Shown here: positions 43,676 to 51,925 of the stretch, piece after piece
How positions within the stretch are numbered: the stretch's first letter is position 1
Layout of the letters: every line of letters starts with the position of its first letter
NCBI RefSeq assembly: GCF_014174475.1
Contig: NZ_JACJUD010000003.1
Span: 1 to 64,000 of the forward strand
DNA length: 64,000 bases
From: Aquipseudomonas ullengensis
GTDB taxonomy: Bacteria > Pseudomonadota > Gammaproteobacteria > Pseudomonadales > Pseudomonadaceae
Reading direction: 5' to 3'
Made by a program: the position numbers and the translations under genes
The notes under the pieces: model-generated
What the model was told of the DNA's origin: nothing
Databases searched by the model: none
The model's input: only the letters and a program-made list of their open reading frames with translations

Positions 43676-44649
43676 GCGCTGGCCTCCGCCAAGGCGGGGG
43701 TCGACGCGGCCGTCGCAACGGCGGCGGCCTGCCAGCACTGCTGGGCGAAGTCGGCCATCTCGCGCAGGCAGGTGCCGGCTTCCGGCAACAACGGATAGAA
43801 GGTCGGCCAGACATGCGCCTGGCCTTTCCAGATGCTCAGTTGCACGGGGGCGCCAGCCTGGTCGAGGCGCTCGGCCACGCGGTAGGAGTCATCGCGCAGG
43901 GCTTCGCTGTCGCTGACATGGATGGCGATGGGCGGGAAGCCCTGGAAGTCGCCATACAGCGGCGACGCCAGTGGCCACGCGCCGTCCTGGCCATTGAGGT
44001 AGATGGCGGCGGCGCGCTGGATGGCGTTGGCATCAAACATGGCGCAGTGCTTGCCGTTGCTGTGCAGCGATTCACCACTGGCCAGCAGGTCGGTGTAGGG
44101 CGAGAGCAGCACCGCGCCAGCAGGCAGCGCGTGGCCCTGGGCCTGGAGTGCCAGCAGCAGGGCGAGGCTTAGGCCGCCACCGGCGGAGTCCCCGGACACC
44201 ACGATCTGCTCGGCTGCGAAGGATTGGCGCAGCCACAGGTAGGCCGCTACGGCATCGTCCACGGCGGCCGGGAACGGGTGCTCGGGCGCCAGGCGGTAGT
44301 CCAGGGAAAACAGCGCGCAGTTGGCCCGCTTGGCCAGTTGGGTGGTGAAGGCGCGGTAGGTGAGTGACGAGCCGAAGATATAGCCACCGCCATGCAGGTA
44401 GAGCATGCAACGGCCCGGCGTGGCAGCGTCCGGCAGGTTCCATTCGCCCTTGAGCGTGGCGTGCTCGCCGGGCGTGACCGAGACGCCCGCTGCGGGCTTG
44501 CGTTTGGCGTTGTTGCGCTCCAGCCAGGCGCGAAAGCGCACGTGATCGAAGTGCTCGGCCGTGAGGATGGGTTTCAGCTTGCTGCGCAGCACCAGGCTGA
44601 CCAGGCGCGAACGCAGCGAGCGCGAACGGATCAGGCGTTTGTCGATCAT
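43672..44649 (-). CDS. alpha/beta hydrolase, HSL-type esterase
   Basis: 325 aa. Oxyanion-hole motif HGGG at 86-89, nucleophile Ser155 in GDSAG, an Asp in HVSDSEALRDDS and a His in GQAHVW complete a plausible triad of the hormone-sensitive-lipase (family IV) esterases. Coupled by ATGA overlaps to the SDR upstream and the monooxygenase downstream. Likely hydrolyses the ester made by the monooxygenase (inference from the operon). Confidence 0.88.
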   Translation of the reverse strand: MIDKRLIRSRSLRSRLVSLVLRSKLKPILTAEHFDHVRFRAWLERNNAKRKPAAGVSVTPGEHATLKGEWNLPDAATPGRCMLYLHGGGYIFGSSLTYRAFTTQLAKRANCALFSLDYRLAPEHPFPAAVDDAVAAYLWLRQSFAAEQIVVSGDSAGGGLSLALLLALQAQGHALPAGAVLLSPYTDLLASGESLHSNGKHCAMFDANAIQRAAAIYLNGQDGAWPLASPLYGDFQGFPPIAIHVSDSEALRDDSYRVAERLDQAGAPVQLSIWKGQAHVWPTFYPLLPEAGTCLREMADFAQQCWQAAAVATAASTPALAEASA

Positions 44650-45476
44650 GCCGTCACCTTCTTGCGCATGTTCGAGGCCTTGCCCAGCACGCGCTGGACG
44701 ATATCGGCATAGGCGCGGGGGAACAGGCGCTGCAGCAGGTCGACGAACTTGGCGTCGCCGCCGACCAGGATGCGCTCGCGGCGGCGTTCGATGCCGTCGA
44801 TGATGATCCGAGCCGCCTCGCTGGGCGCCAGCTTGAGGGCCTTTTCCTCGAGGTTGCGCACCACGTCCGCCGGGTTGTCGACGGCCTGGTCGAAGGTCGC
44901 GTTGCTGGCGATACCGGTGCGCACGCCGCCCGGGTGCACGCAGGCGACATGCACGCCGTCTTCCTTGAGTTCCTGGCGCAGCGATTCGGTAAAGCCGCGC
45001 ACGGCGAACTTGCTGGCGCAGTAGTGCGCCTGGCCGGCGACGCCGATCAGGCCGAACAGGCTGGAAATGTTGACCAGGCTGCCCCGGCTGCTGCGCAGTG
45101 CCGGCAGGAACGCGCGGCTGCCATGCACCACACCCCAGAAATTAACGTCCAGCACGCTGCGAAAGGCTTCCGCCGAAGTCGAGGCGAACTCGCCGAAGCG
45201 GGTGATGCCGGCATTGTTGATGACCACGTCGACGCCGCCCAGTTGCGCATTCACGCTTTGTGCAAAGTCATTGAACTGGGCTTCGTCCGCCACGTTTACC
45301 GCAGCGCTGATGATCTGGCTGGCTCCCTCGGCGCGGGCCAGGGTCACTGTCGCGTCGAGGCCGGCGCTGTTGACGTCGGCCAGGGCCAGCTGGCAGCCCT
45401 TGGCGGCGAATTGCAGGGCCAGTTCGCGGCCGATGCCACTGCCGGCGCCGGTGATGACCACTCTCTTGTTATTCAT
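44646..45476 (-). CDS. short-chain dehydrogenase/reductase
   Basis: 276 aa from MNNKRVVITG; a start 11 codons earlier falls in the promoter region and is rejected. Cofactor motif TGAGSGIG at 9-16, NNAG at 87-90, catalytic Ser139, Tyr152, Lys156 (YCASK). A C-terminal segment of about 70 residues beyond the core may bind membrane. First gene of the operon; probable role is oxidation of a secondary alcohol to a ketone. Confidence 0.88.
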   Translation of the reverse strand: MNNKRVVITGAGSGIGRELALQFAAKGCQLALADVNSAGLDATVTLARAEGASQIISAAVNVADEAQFNDFAQSVNAQLGGVDVVINNAGITRFGEFASTSAEAFRSVLDVNFWGVVHGSRAFLPALRSSRGSLVNISSLFGLIGVAGQAHYCASKFAVRGFTESLRQELKEDGVHVACVHPGGVRTGIASNATFDQAVDNPADVVRNLEEKALKLAPSEAARIIIDGIERRRERILVGGDAKFVDLLQRLFPRAYADIVQRVLGKASNMRKKVTA

Positions 45477-45515
45477 GTTGCGCAACCTCTGGGGAATGAC
45501 GGCAAACAATTTCGT

Positions 45516-45529
45516 TGTTCGAGTGAACA
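45516..45529. promoter_or_regulatory. candidate operator of the SDR-esterase-BVMO operon
   Basis: Inverted repeat TGTTC-GAGT-GAACA, 2 bp downstream of the -10, overlapping the expected transcription start. A natural site for the neighbouring TetR repressor. Confidence 0.5.
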
Positions 45530-45531
45530 GC

Positions 45532-45561
45532 CATTTACAGGGTTGGGCAACTTTTAGTCAA
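45532..45561 (-). promoter_or_regulatory. promoter of the SDR-esterase-BVMO operon
   Basis: On the minus strand TTGACT (45561-45556), 18 bp, TAAATG (45537-45532). Leader about 48 nt to the SDR start. Confidence 0.6.
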
Positions 45562-45611
45562 CCACGGCACAGCCGGCGACAGGCCGCAGATGGTTTTTCT
45601 TTGGATGGATT

Positions 45612-46235
45612 TCAGGCGAAGAACAGGCTTTCGATATGCGCGACGATGCTGTCGGCCACCTCGCCATCGGCGGGGTGCAGGTCGGTGGCGATGTGGTACA
45701 CGTCGGCCAGGGCGAAGTAGGTATTGGTCAGCCCGGCCAGGCTGAAGCAGAAGTGCTCGAAGGGCATCGGCTTGATCAGCCCGGTTGCCAGGCAGGCGTC
45801 GTACAGCGGCTGCAGGCGCTGCTGGGTGGGCAGAAACTGCTCGCGCACCAGCCAGTCGAAGCGCTCGTCCTTCTGCCCGATCTGCTGGTACAGCAGCATC
45901 GCCATGCCCGAGGACTGCATGCACAGCCGCGCATAGCCACGAATGAACTCACGGAAGATCGCGCGCACCTGCTCGGCGCTGGCTGCCGGTGGTACCTCGG
46001 CCATCAGCGGCACGTCGGCGAAGGCCGCCTTGACCGCCTCGCGCCAGAGCTTGTCCTTGTTCTCGAAGTGATAGGTGACCAGGCCCTGGGCGACCCCGGC
46101 GCGCTTGGCGATCTCGCGGGTCGAGGCGCCCTCGAAACCAGCCTGCTCGAACACCTGGATGGCGGCCTGCAGGATCAGTCGACGGCTTTCGGCTTTGCGC
46201 TGCTCGCGCGGGCCCACGGGTTTCGCTGTGCTCAT
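45612..46235 (-). CDS. TetR-family transcriptional regulator
   Basis: 207 aa. N-terminal helix-turn-helix at about 38-57 (STREIAKRAGVAQGLVTYHF) in a typical TetR domain; the C-terminal ligand domain is not recognisable to a subfamily. Same strand and immediately upstream of the SDR-esterase-BVMO operon (135-bp gap), so its likely target is the operator at 45516-45529. Confidence 0.88.
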   Translation of the reverse strand: MSTAKPVGPREQRKAESRRLILQAAIQVFEQAGFEGASTREIAKRAGVAQGLVTYHFENKDKLWREAVKAAFADVPLMAEVPPAASAEQVRAIFREFIRGYARLCMQSSGMAMLLYQQIGQKDERFDWLVREQFLPTQQRLQPLYDACLATGLIKPMPFEHFCFSLAGLTNTYFALADVYHIATDLHPADGEVADSIVAHIESLFFA

Positions 46236-46458
46236 GGATGCTCTTGCAGGCGGGATGGAAACGCCGGAGCCGCCAGGCGCCTCCGCCGGGGCAGTATACC
46301 CACGGCGGCGCAGACGGGTTCAACGGCCATGCGCAGTGCCGTAGACGCAGTAGGGCAGGAGGTGCCGAGCCGTGCCATGTGCCAGCGTCGGCGCTCTGCG
46401 GCAATTGACCGCGCACCGCCACTTCTGCGCCGGAACACCTGATGCTAGAGTCGCCGCC
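46236..46458. other. intergenic region between the TetR and DUF2946-like genes
   Basis: 223 bp between divergent genes. It must hold promoters for both, but no convincing -35/-10 pair and no Fur-box-like sequence were seen. GC-rich inverted segments near 46270-46310 are the only structure. Confidence 0.4.
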
Positions 46459-46869
46459 ATGAACCTTGCCCGCGATGACCGCTCGCTGATTGCATGGGTG
46501 CTGTACGCCAGCGTCCTGTTCAGTCTGTTCGCCTGCGGTATTCATCACGGGCAAATGAGCGGCCTGAGCCTGAGCGGTTTGAACGGCGCGTTCTGTTCTG
46601 TGGGCAGCGACAGTGGCCCCGGTGTCGATCTCGGCGGTTCGCAGTCGACCCAGCAAGCCACCGCGTCGTTCAGTTGCCCGCTGTGTTCTTCCTTCGCCGT
46701 CGCGGTGGCGATCAACTCGGCGAGCTGGGCCCTGGACTATGTACCGGGCAGCGCCGTGGCACCGATCATCGTGCGCAGCTGGGCGCAGCCACCGCCCCGT
46801 TATCAGTGGCCCTCGCTGAACCCCCGCGCCTCTCCTGCCTACTTCCCCGCAGTGACTCAAGCCGTCTGA
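46459..46869 (+). CDS. DUF2946-like small membrane-anchored protein
   Basis: 136 aa from ATG 46459. One N-terminal hydrophobic segment (about 9-27), a CGIHHGQM segment, a Ser/Gly-rich middle and FSCPLCSSF with a CxxC at 73-76 followed by a second hydrophobic stretch. The layout fits DUF2946 proteins, small exported proteins often next to TonB receptors or metal genes. CxxC plus His suggests metal or thiol chemistry (inference). Likely co-transcribed with the receptor 68 bp downstream. Confidence 0.65.
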   Translation: MNLARDDRSLIAWVLYASVLFSLFACGIHHGQMSGLSLSGLNGAFCSVGSDSGPGVDLGGSQSTQQATASFSCPLCSSFAVAVAINSASWALDYVPGSAVAPIIVRSWAQPPPRYQWPSLNPRASPAYFPAVTQAV

Positions 46870-46937
46870 TTCGGTCGGTCTGCGCCCTGGCGTAGCCACA
46901 CGAAGCAGCCATCACTATTCGCGTGGAAGTTGTCTCC

Positions 46938-49103
46938 ATGACTATAAGAAACACCTCTGTGGTGCTGTTGCTCGGCGCCTGCAACCTGGCGTGGGCGGAT
47001 CACGTGCCCGTCGAGCTGGACGCTCTGACCGTCGAGGGCACCCTCGACAAACCCTCGGGCGTGGAGCTCGACCAACCGATCAAGACCGGCTCGCGCCTGG
47101 GCCTGACCGCCCGTGAAACCCCGGCCTCGGTCAGCGTCGCCGACCGTCGCGTCATCGAGGAACGTGGCGCCAAGGACACCCAGGACGTGATCAACACCAT
47201 GACCGGGGTCAACGCCTCGGCCAACCCGGGCTACGGCGGTTATGTGTCCTACCGCGGCTTCACCGCGGGGCAGGTCACCCAGCTCTACAACGGCATCGGC
47301 ATGAGCTACAGCAGCGCTACGCGCCCGGTGGATGCCTGGATCTATGACCGCGTGGAATTGATCGGCGGCCCCTCGACTTTCCTCTACGGCGCTGGCGCGG
47401 TTGGCGGCTCGATCAACTACATCACCAAACTGGCCAGCCGCGAGGAACAGGCGGTGGAAGGGCGCGTGCGCTACGGCAGCTACGACAGCTCGGAGATGGC
47501 CATCGGCGTCAATCACGCGCTGAGCAGCGGCCCCGATCCCAAGCACTTCGCGCGCCTGGACGTCAGTCGCACGGCCGGCAACGGCTACATGGATCGCAAC
47601 GAGCGTGAATCGACCAGCACGGCGTTTTCCATCCTCAGCGACCTGACGCCCAACCTCAGCCACACCCTGGCCCTGGAATACCAGGAGGACCAGGAAGACA
47701 GCCCGTACTGGGGCTCGCCGATCCTCAACCCGGTGGGCGGCACCATGAAGATCGACGAAGACCGCCGCTTCGAAAATTACAACGTCGCCGACGGCCGCTA
47801 CGAACAGCGCGTGCGCTGGGTGCGCTCGATCATCGACTACCAGATCAGCGACAGCACCAGCCTGCAGAACACCCTCTATCACTACGACGCCCAGCGCGAT
47901 TACCGCAACCTGGAGAACTACGTCTACAACGCCGACAACAGCCGCCTGGAGCGTGGCTCGGCCTACCTGCAACGGCACGACCAGCAGGTCGACGGCAATC
48001 GCTTCGAGCTGCGCCATGACGCTCAACTGTTCGGGCTGTTCAGCCAGTGGTCGGCCGGCCTGGACTACTCGGTGAACCAGCAGAAGCTGTACCCCAACGG
48101 CCAGTTCAGCTCCAGCCCCTATGACACGATCGACCCGGATCACTTCGACCCAGGCAGCTTCTACGACATCCCCGGCGTCAACGGCGGCCTGCAGAAACAG
48201 CGCAAGCATGAGGTCACCACCCTGGCCGGCTTCCTGGAAAACCGCCTGGAGCTGACCGAGCGCCTGTCCTTGCTGACCGGCCTGCGCTACGACCATCTGC
48301 ACATGGAGGTGACCAACTACGGCACGGTATCGGCCACCAGCCCGGCTTTCTTCGAGCGCACCTGGGAACCGGTTACCGGCCGCGTCGGCCTGGTCTACGC
48401 GCTGACCCCGGCGGCCAACGTCTACGTGCAATACAGCACCGCCGCCGATCCACCGGCCGGCTCGCTGGCCTCGGCGACCTACTCGCAGGTCGGCCTGTAT
48501 GACCTGACTACCGGCGAGCAGTGGGAAGTTGGCAGCAAGTTCGACTTCCTCGATGGGCACGGGTCGGCCACCGTGGCGCTATACCAGATCGTCCGTCGCG
48601 ACTTCACCGTGAAGGACTCCAACGACCCCAACCTGACCGTCCAGGCGGGGCAGCAGACCTCACGCGGCATCGAGCTGGCCGGCAAGCTGCAGGTCACCGC
48701 GAAGCTGCTGGCCGAAGCCAACTACGCCTACGTGGACGCCCAGTACGACGAGTTCAACGAGGCGGTGAACGGCGTGTCGGTATCGCGCGAAGGCAACAGC
48801 CCGACCAACGTGCCGGAGAACGTCGCCAATGCCTGGCTGACCTATGACATCGCCCCGGCCTGGCAGGCGGGAGTGGATGCACGCTACGTCGATGCGGTGT
48901 TCGCCAATAATGCCAACACCCTCGAGGCACCGTCCTACACCCTGTACGGCGCCTTCGCCCGCTACCGGGTGGACGAGCACACGGCGGTGACCGCGCGGGT
49001 GCGCAACCTCACCGATGAGGTCTACGCCAAGCAGGCCTACGGCACGCTCTACTACATGGGTGCGCCACGTACCTTCGAGGTGGCTGTGGATACGCGGTTC
49101 TAA
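46938..49103 (+). CDS. TonB-dependent siderophore-type receptor
   Basis: 721 aa from ATG 46938 (an in-frame GTG at 46923 is possible). Signal peptide about 1-20 ending NLAWA, TonB-box-like DALTVEG right after it, plug domain (TPASVSVADRRVIEERGAKDTQDVI, YRGF, GGPSTFLYGAGAVGGSINYITK), then a 22-strand barrel ending in VDTRF with terminal Phe. Imports a metal chelate across the outer membrane. No Fur box recognised upstream. A PepSY protein follows by 9 bp. Substrate unknown. Confidence 0.9.
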   Translation: MTIRNTSVVLLLGACNLAWADHVPVELDALTVEGTLDKPSGVELDQPIKTGSRLGLTARETPASVSVADRRVIEERGAKDTQDVINTMTGVNASANPGYGGYVSYRGFTAGQVTQLYNGIGMSYSSATRPVDAWIYDRVELIGGPSTFLYGAGAVGGSINYITKLASREEQAVEGRVRYGSYDSSEMAIGVNHALSSGPDPKHFARLDVSRTAGNGYMDRNERESTSTAFSILSDLTPNLSHTLALEYQEDQEDSPYWGSPILNPVGGTMKIDEDRRFENYNVADGRYEQRVRWVRSIIDYQISDSTSLQNTLYHYDAQRDYRNLENYVYNADNSRLERGSAYLQRHDQQVDGNRFELRHDAQLFGLFSQWSAGLDYSVNQQKLYPNGQFSSSPYDTIDPDHFDPGSFYDIPGVNGGLQKQRKHEVTTLAGFLENRLELTERLSLLTGLRYDHLHMEVTNYGTVSATSPAFFERTWEPVTGRVGLVYALTPAANVYVQYSTAADPPAGSLASATYSQVGLYDLTTGEQWEVGSKFDFLDGHGSATVALYQIVRRDFTVKDSNDPNLTVQAGQQTSRGIELAGKLQVTAKLLAEANYAYVDAQYDEFNEAVNGVSVSREGNSPTNVPENVANAWLTYDIAPAWQAGVDARYVDAVFANNANTLEAPSYTLYGAFARYRVDEHTAVTARVRNLTDEVYAKQAYGTLYYMGAPRTFEVAVDTRF

Positions 49104-49112
49104 GGGGACGGT

Positions 49113-50582
49113 ATGGCGATCAAACGCTACTTCTACCTCTGGCACCGCTGGCTGGGCATCGGCCTGTGCCTGTTCATGGCGCTGTGGTTCGTCTCCGGGG
49201 TGGTCATGCTGTATGTCGGCTATCCCAAGCTGACCCCGGCCGAGCACCTGGCGCATCTGCCCGACCTGCCCTCGGCTGACTGCTGCGTCAGCCCGGGCCA
49301 GGCGCTGGCCGCCAGTGGGCGCAGCGAGGCCCCAAGCACGCTGCGCCTGAGCAGCGTCGCCGGCACGCCGCGCTACCTGCTCGGCTATGCCGACGGCACG
49401 CGCCTAGCGGTGGATGCCCGCAGCGGCCAGCGAGTTGCCATGGTCGATGCGCCCGCGGCGTTGGCCAGCGCGCGCCAGTTCGCGGGTGCGGCCCCGGTGC
49501 AGTACCTCGACCAGGTGCAGGAAGACACCTGGAGCCATTCGCGCGCCCTCGACCCGGATCGGCCGCTACACCGCGTGCAGGTGGCCGACGCGGCGGGCAG
49601 CCTGCTGTACATCTCCGGCCACACCGGCGCGGTGGTGCGCGATGCCAGCCGCAACGAGCGCGCCTGGAACTGGCTGGGCGCCTGGCTGCATTGGCTCTAT
49701 CCCTTGCGCGACAGCCCCTGGTGGGCGCAGATCGTCATCTACCTGTCGCTGGCCGCCACCCTTATGGCGCTACTCGGGCAGGTCGTCGGCCTGCTCCGTT
49801 GGCGTTTCACCAAACCCTATCGCAGTGGCTCGCGCTCGCCTTATGCCGGTGGCTTCGCGCGCTGGCATCACATCGGTGGCCTGCTGTTCGGTGCGGTGCT
49901 GATCGCCTGGATCTTCAGCGGGCTGATGTCGATGAACCCCTGGCAGCTATTTGCCAGTTCATCGACGCTGGCTCCGGCGGCTTATCGGGGCGGTGATCTG
50001 AGCGTCGCTACTGATCGCCAGCCGCTGGCCGAAACGCTGGCGCAGTTCCGCCAGGCCGGCCTGCTGGTGCGGGAAGTGCACTGGCAGAGGGTCGGCGGCC
50101 AGCTCTACCGGGTGGCCTACGACGCCGCAGGCGAGAGTCGTCTCCTGGCCGTTGTCGAGGGCGCGGAGGTGATTGCACAACTGCCCGCCAGTACCCTGGA
50201 GCAGGCCGCGCGCGCCATGCTGCCGGGCGTGGCCGTGCAGTTCGACTGGCTGGAGCGCTACGACGCCTACTACTACCCGCGGGCCGAGCAGAGCATGTAC
50301 GGCCACCAACGCAAGCGCCTGCCCATGCTGCGCGCACGTTTCGCCGATCCCGCCGCCAGCTGGGTGCACCTCGACCCCTACAGCGGTGCGCTGATCGAAC
50401 AGCTCGACCAGCGCCAACGTGTCTCGCGCTGGCTGTTCAACCTGCTGCACAGCTGGGACTGGTTGCCGCTGCTGGAGCGCCCGTTGCTGCGTGAGGGGCT
50501 GGTCATCCTGTTCAGCCTCGGCGGCCTGGCCATCAGCCTCAGCGGCATCGTCCTCGGCTGGCGCCGCCTGCAGCGGATCTGA
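49113..50582 (+). CDS. PepSY-domain transmembrane protein
   Basis: 489 aa. First helix at about 13-35 (LGIGLCLFMALWFVSGVVMLYV), a large periplasmic loop, further helices near 205-230, 250-270 and at the C-terminus (GLVILFSLGGLAISLSGIVLGW). This is the PepSY-TM layout found beside many siderophore receptors, where some members reduce ferric siderophore in the periplasm. A histidine in the first helix (WHRW) and others in membrane helices could ligate heme, but this is inference. Ends the DUF2946-TonB-PepSY operon. Confidence 0.85.
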   Translation: MAIKRYFYLWHRWLGIGLCLFMALWFVSGVVMLYVGYPKLTPAEHLAHLPDLPSADCCVSPGQALAASGRSEAPSTLRLSSVAGTPRYLLGYADGTRLAVDARSGQRVAMVDAPAALASARQFAGAAPVQYLDQVQEDTWSHSRALDPDRPLHRVQVADAAGSLLYISGHTGAVVRDASRNERAWNWLGAWLHWLYPLRDSPWWAQIVIYLSLAATLMALLGQVVGLLRWRFTKPYRSGSRSPYAGGFARWHHIGGLLFGAVLIAWIFSGLMSMNPWQLFASSSTLAPAAYRGGDLSVATDRQPLAETLAQFRQAGLLVREVHWQRVGGQLYRVAYDAAGESRLLAVVEGAEVIAQLPASTLEQAARAMLPGVAVQFDWLERYDAYYYPRAEQSMYGHQRKRLPMLRARFADPAASWVHLDPYSGALIEQLDQRQRVSRWLFNLLHSWDWLPLLERPLLREGLVILFSLGGLAISLSGIVLGWRRLQRI

Positions 50583-50603
50583 TGACGGCCAGACGACGGC
50601 TCT

Positions 50604-50668
50604 GTAGGAGCGAGCTCTGCTCGCGAAGCTTTTTACGCGGCTGATTCGCGAGCAGAGCTCGCTCCTAC
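50604..50668. repeat. REP-pair (REPIN-like) element A
   Basis: Perfect 24-bp inverted repeat (50604-50627 with 50645-50668), 17-bp spacer. Each arm begins GTAGGAGCGAG and itself folds as GCGAGC-TCT-GCTCGC. Lies 21 bp after the PepSY stop. Confidence 0.9.
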
Positions 50669-50756
50669 GGTGGCCCCGTGGTCGCAGGGTCTGCGTGGAC
50701 GTGGCACGGTGAACGCGCTTCAATTCGCCGGTATTTCTCTGCCTCACGAGCGGCCC

Positions 50757-51881
50757 ATGAACATTCGCAGCGACTTCGACAGCGGCAACATCCAGGTGCT
50801 GGACGCCAGCAACCCGCAACAGGTGCTGCTGGCCATCCGCCCGGACATCGCCAGTGCGCATTTCCAGTGGTTCCACTTCAAGGCCGAAGGCCTGGTGCCC
50901 GGCAGTCGTCATGGCTTCAGCCTGACCAATGCCGCGCAGTCGTCCTACGCGCATGCCTGGAGCGGCTACCAGGCGGTGGCCTCCTACGACCAGCAGGACT
51001 GGTTCCGCGTCCCCACCCACTTCGACCAGAACGGCCTGCATTTCGAGCTGGACGCCAGCCAGGCGCAGGCCTGGTTCGCCTATTTCGAACCCTACAGCCG
51101 CGCCCGTCACGAGCGGCTGATCGAGCAGGCCCTGAGCATTCCCGGGGTCGAACTGCTGGCCACCGGCAAGAGCGTGCAGGGCCGCGATATTCCGCTGCTG
51201 CGCGTCAGCCGCGGTTCCAGTGCACCGCGCAAGCTGTGGCTGATCGCCCAGCAGCACCCCGGCGAGCACATGGCCGAGTGGTACATGGAAGGCCTGATCG
51301 AGCGCCTGGCCAACGACGATGCCGAGCTGCAGCAACTGCTGGCCAAGGCCGAGCTGTACCTGGTGCCGAACATGAACCCGGACGGCGCCTTCCACGGCAA
51401 CCTGCGCACCAATGCCGCCGGCAAGGACCTCAACCGCGCCTGGCAGGCGCCGAGCGCCGAGGAGAGCCCCGAGGTGCTGTTCGTCCAGCAACAGATGGCG
51501 GCGATTGGCGTCGACCTGTTCCTCGATATCCACGGCGACGAGGAAATCCCCTACGTGTTCACCGCCGGCTGCGAAGGCAATCCCGGTTTCACTCCGCGCC
51601 TGGATGCCCTGGAAAACACCTTCCGCGAACAACTGATGGCCATTGGCGAGTTCCAGGTTCAGCACGGCTATGCGCGCGATGAGCCGGGCCAGGCCAACCT
51701 GGCACTGGCCTGCAACTGGGTCGGGCAGACGTATGACTGCCTGTCCTACACCGTGGAAATGCCGTTCAAGGACCACAACCTCAGCCCCAACCCACGCACC
51801 GGCTGGAATGGTGTGCGCTCCAAGCGCCTGGCCCGCGATGTGTTGACGGTGGTGGCCGGGATGGTCGAGCAGCTGCGCTGA
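50757..51881 (+). CDS. M14-family carboxypeptidase, cytosolic-carboxypeptidase-like
   Basis: 374 aa from ATG 50757 (MNIRSDFDSGNIQVLD); earlier in-frame codons from 50670 do not look like protein. An N-terminal beta domain (1-115) precedes the zinc peptidase domain: His167 and Glu170 (HPGE) and His259 (DIHGDEE) bind zinc, with NMNPDGAF, KDLNRAW and a late TVEMPF containing the catalytic Glu. Matches the bacterial relatives of eukaryotic deglutamylating CCPs. No signal peptide. Substrate unknown. Confidence 0.88.
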   Translation: MNIRSDFDSGNIQVLDASNPQQVLLAIRPDIASAHFQWFHFKAEGLVPGSRHGFSLTNAAQSSYAHAWSGYQAVASYDQQDWFRVPTHFDQNGLHFELDASQAQAWFAYFEPYSRARHERLIEQALSIPGVELLATGKSVQGRDIPLLRVSRGSSAPRKLWLIAQQHPGEHMAEWYMEGLIERLANDDAELQQLLAKAELYLVPNMNPDGAFHGNLRTNAAGKDLNRAWQAPSAEESPEVLFVQQQMAAIGVDLFLDIHGDEEIPYVFTAGCEGNPGFTPRLDALENTFREQLMAIGEFQVQHGYARDEPGQANLALACNWVGQTYDCLSYTVEMPFKDHNLSPNPRTGWNGVRSKRLARDVLTVVAGMVEQLR

Positions 51882-51901
51882 GCGTCGGTTGTGCACACCA
51901 C

Positions 51902-51925
51902 AAGCCCGCCCTGTGCGGGCTTTTT
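51902..51925. terminator. terminator between the M14 and LysR genes
   Basis: AAGCCCGC (51902-51909) pairs with GCGGGCTT (51915-51922), then TTT; the stop codon of the minus-strand LysR gene overlaps the T-run. Confidence 0.88.

Noticed and set aside
46870..46937. Fur box before the TonB receptor
   Set aside because: No GATAATGATAATCATTATC-like sequence could be aligned.
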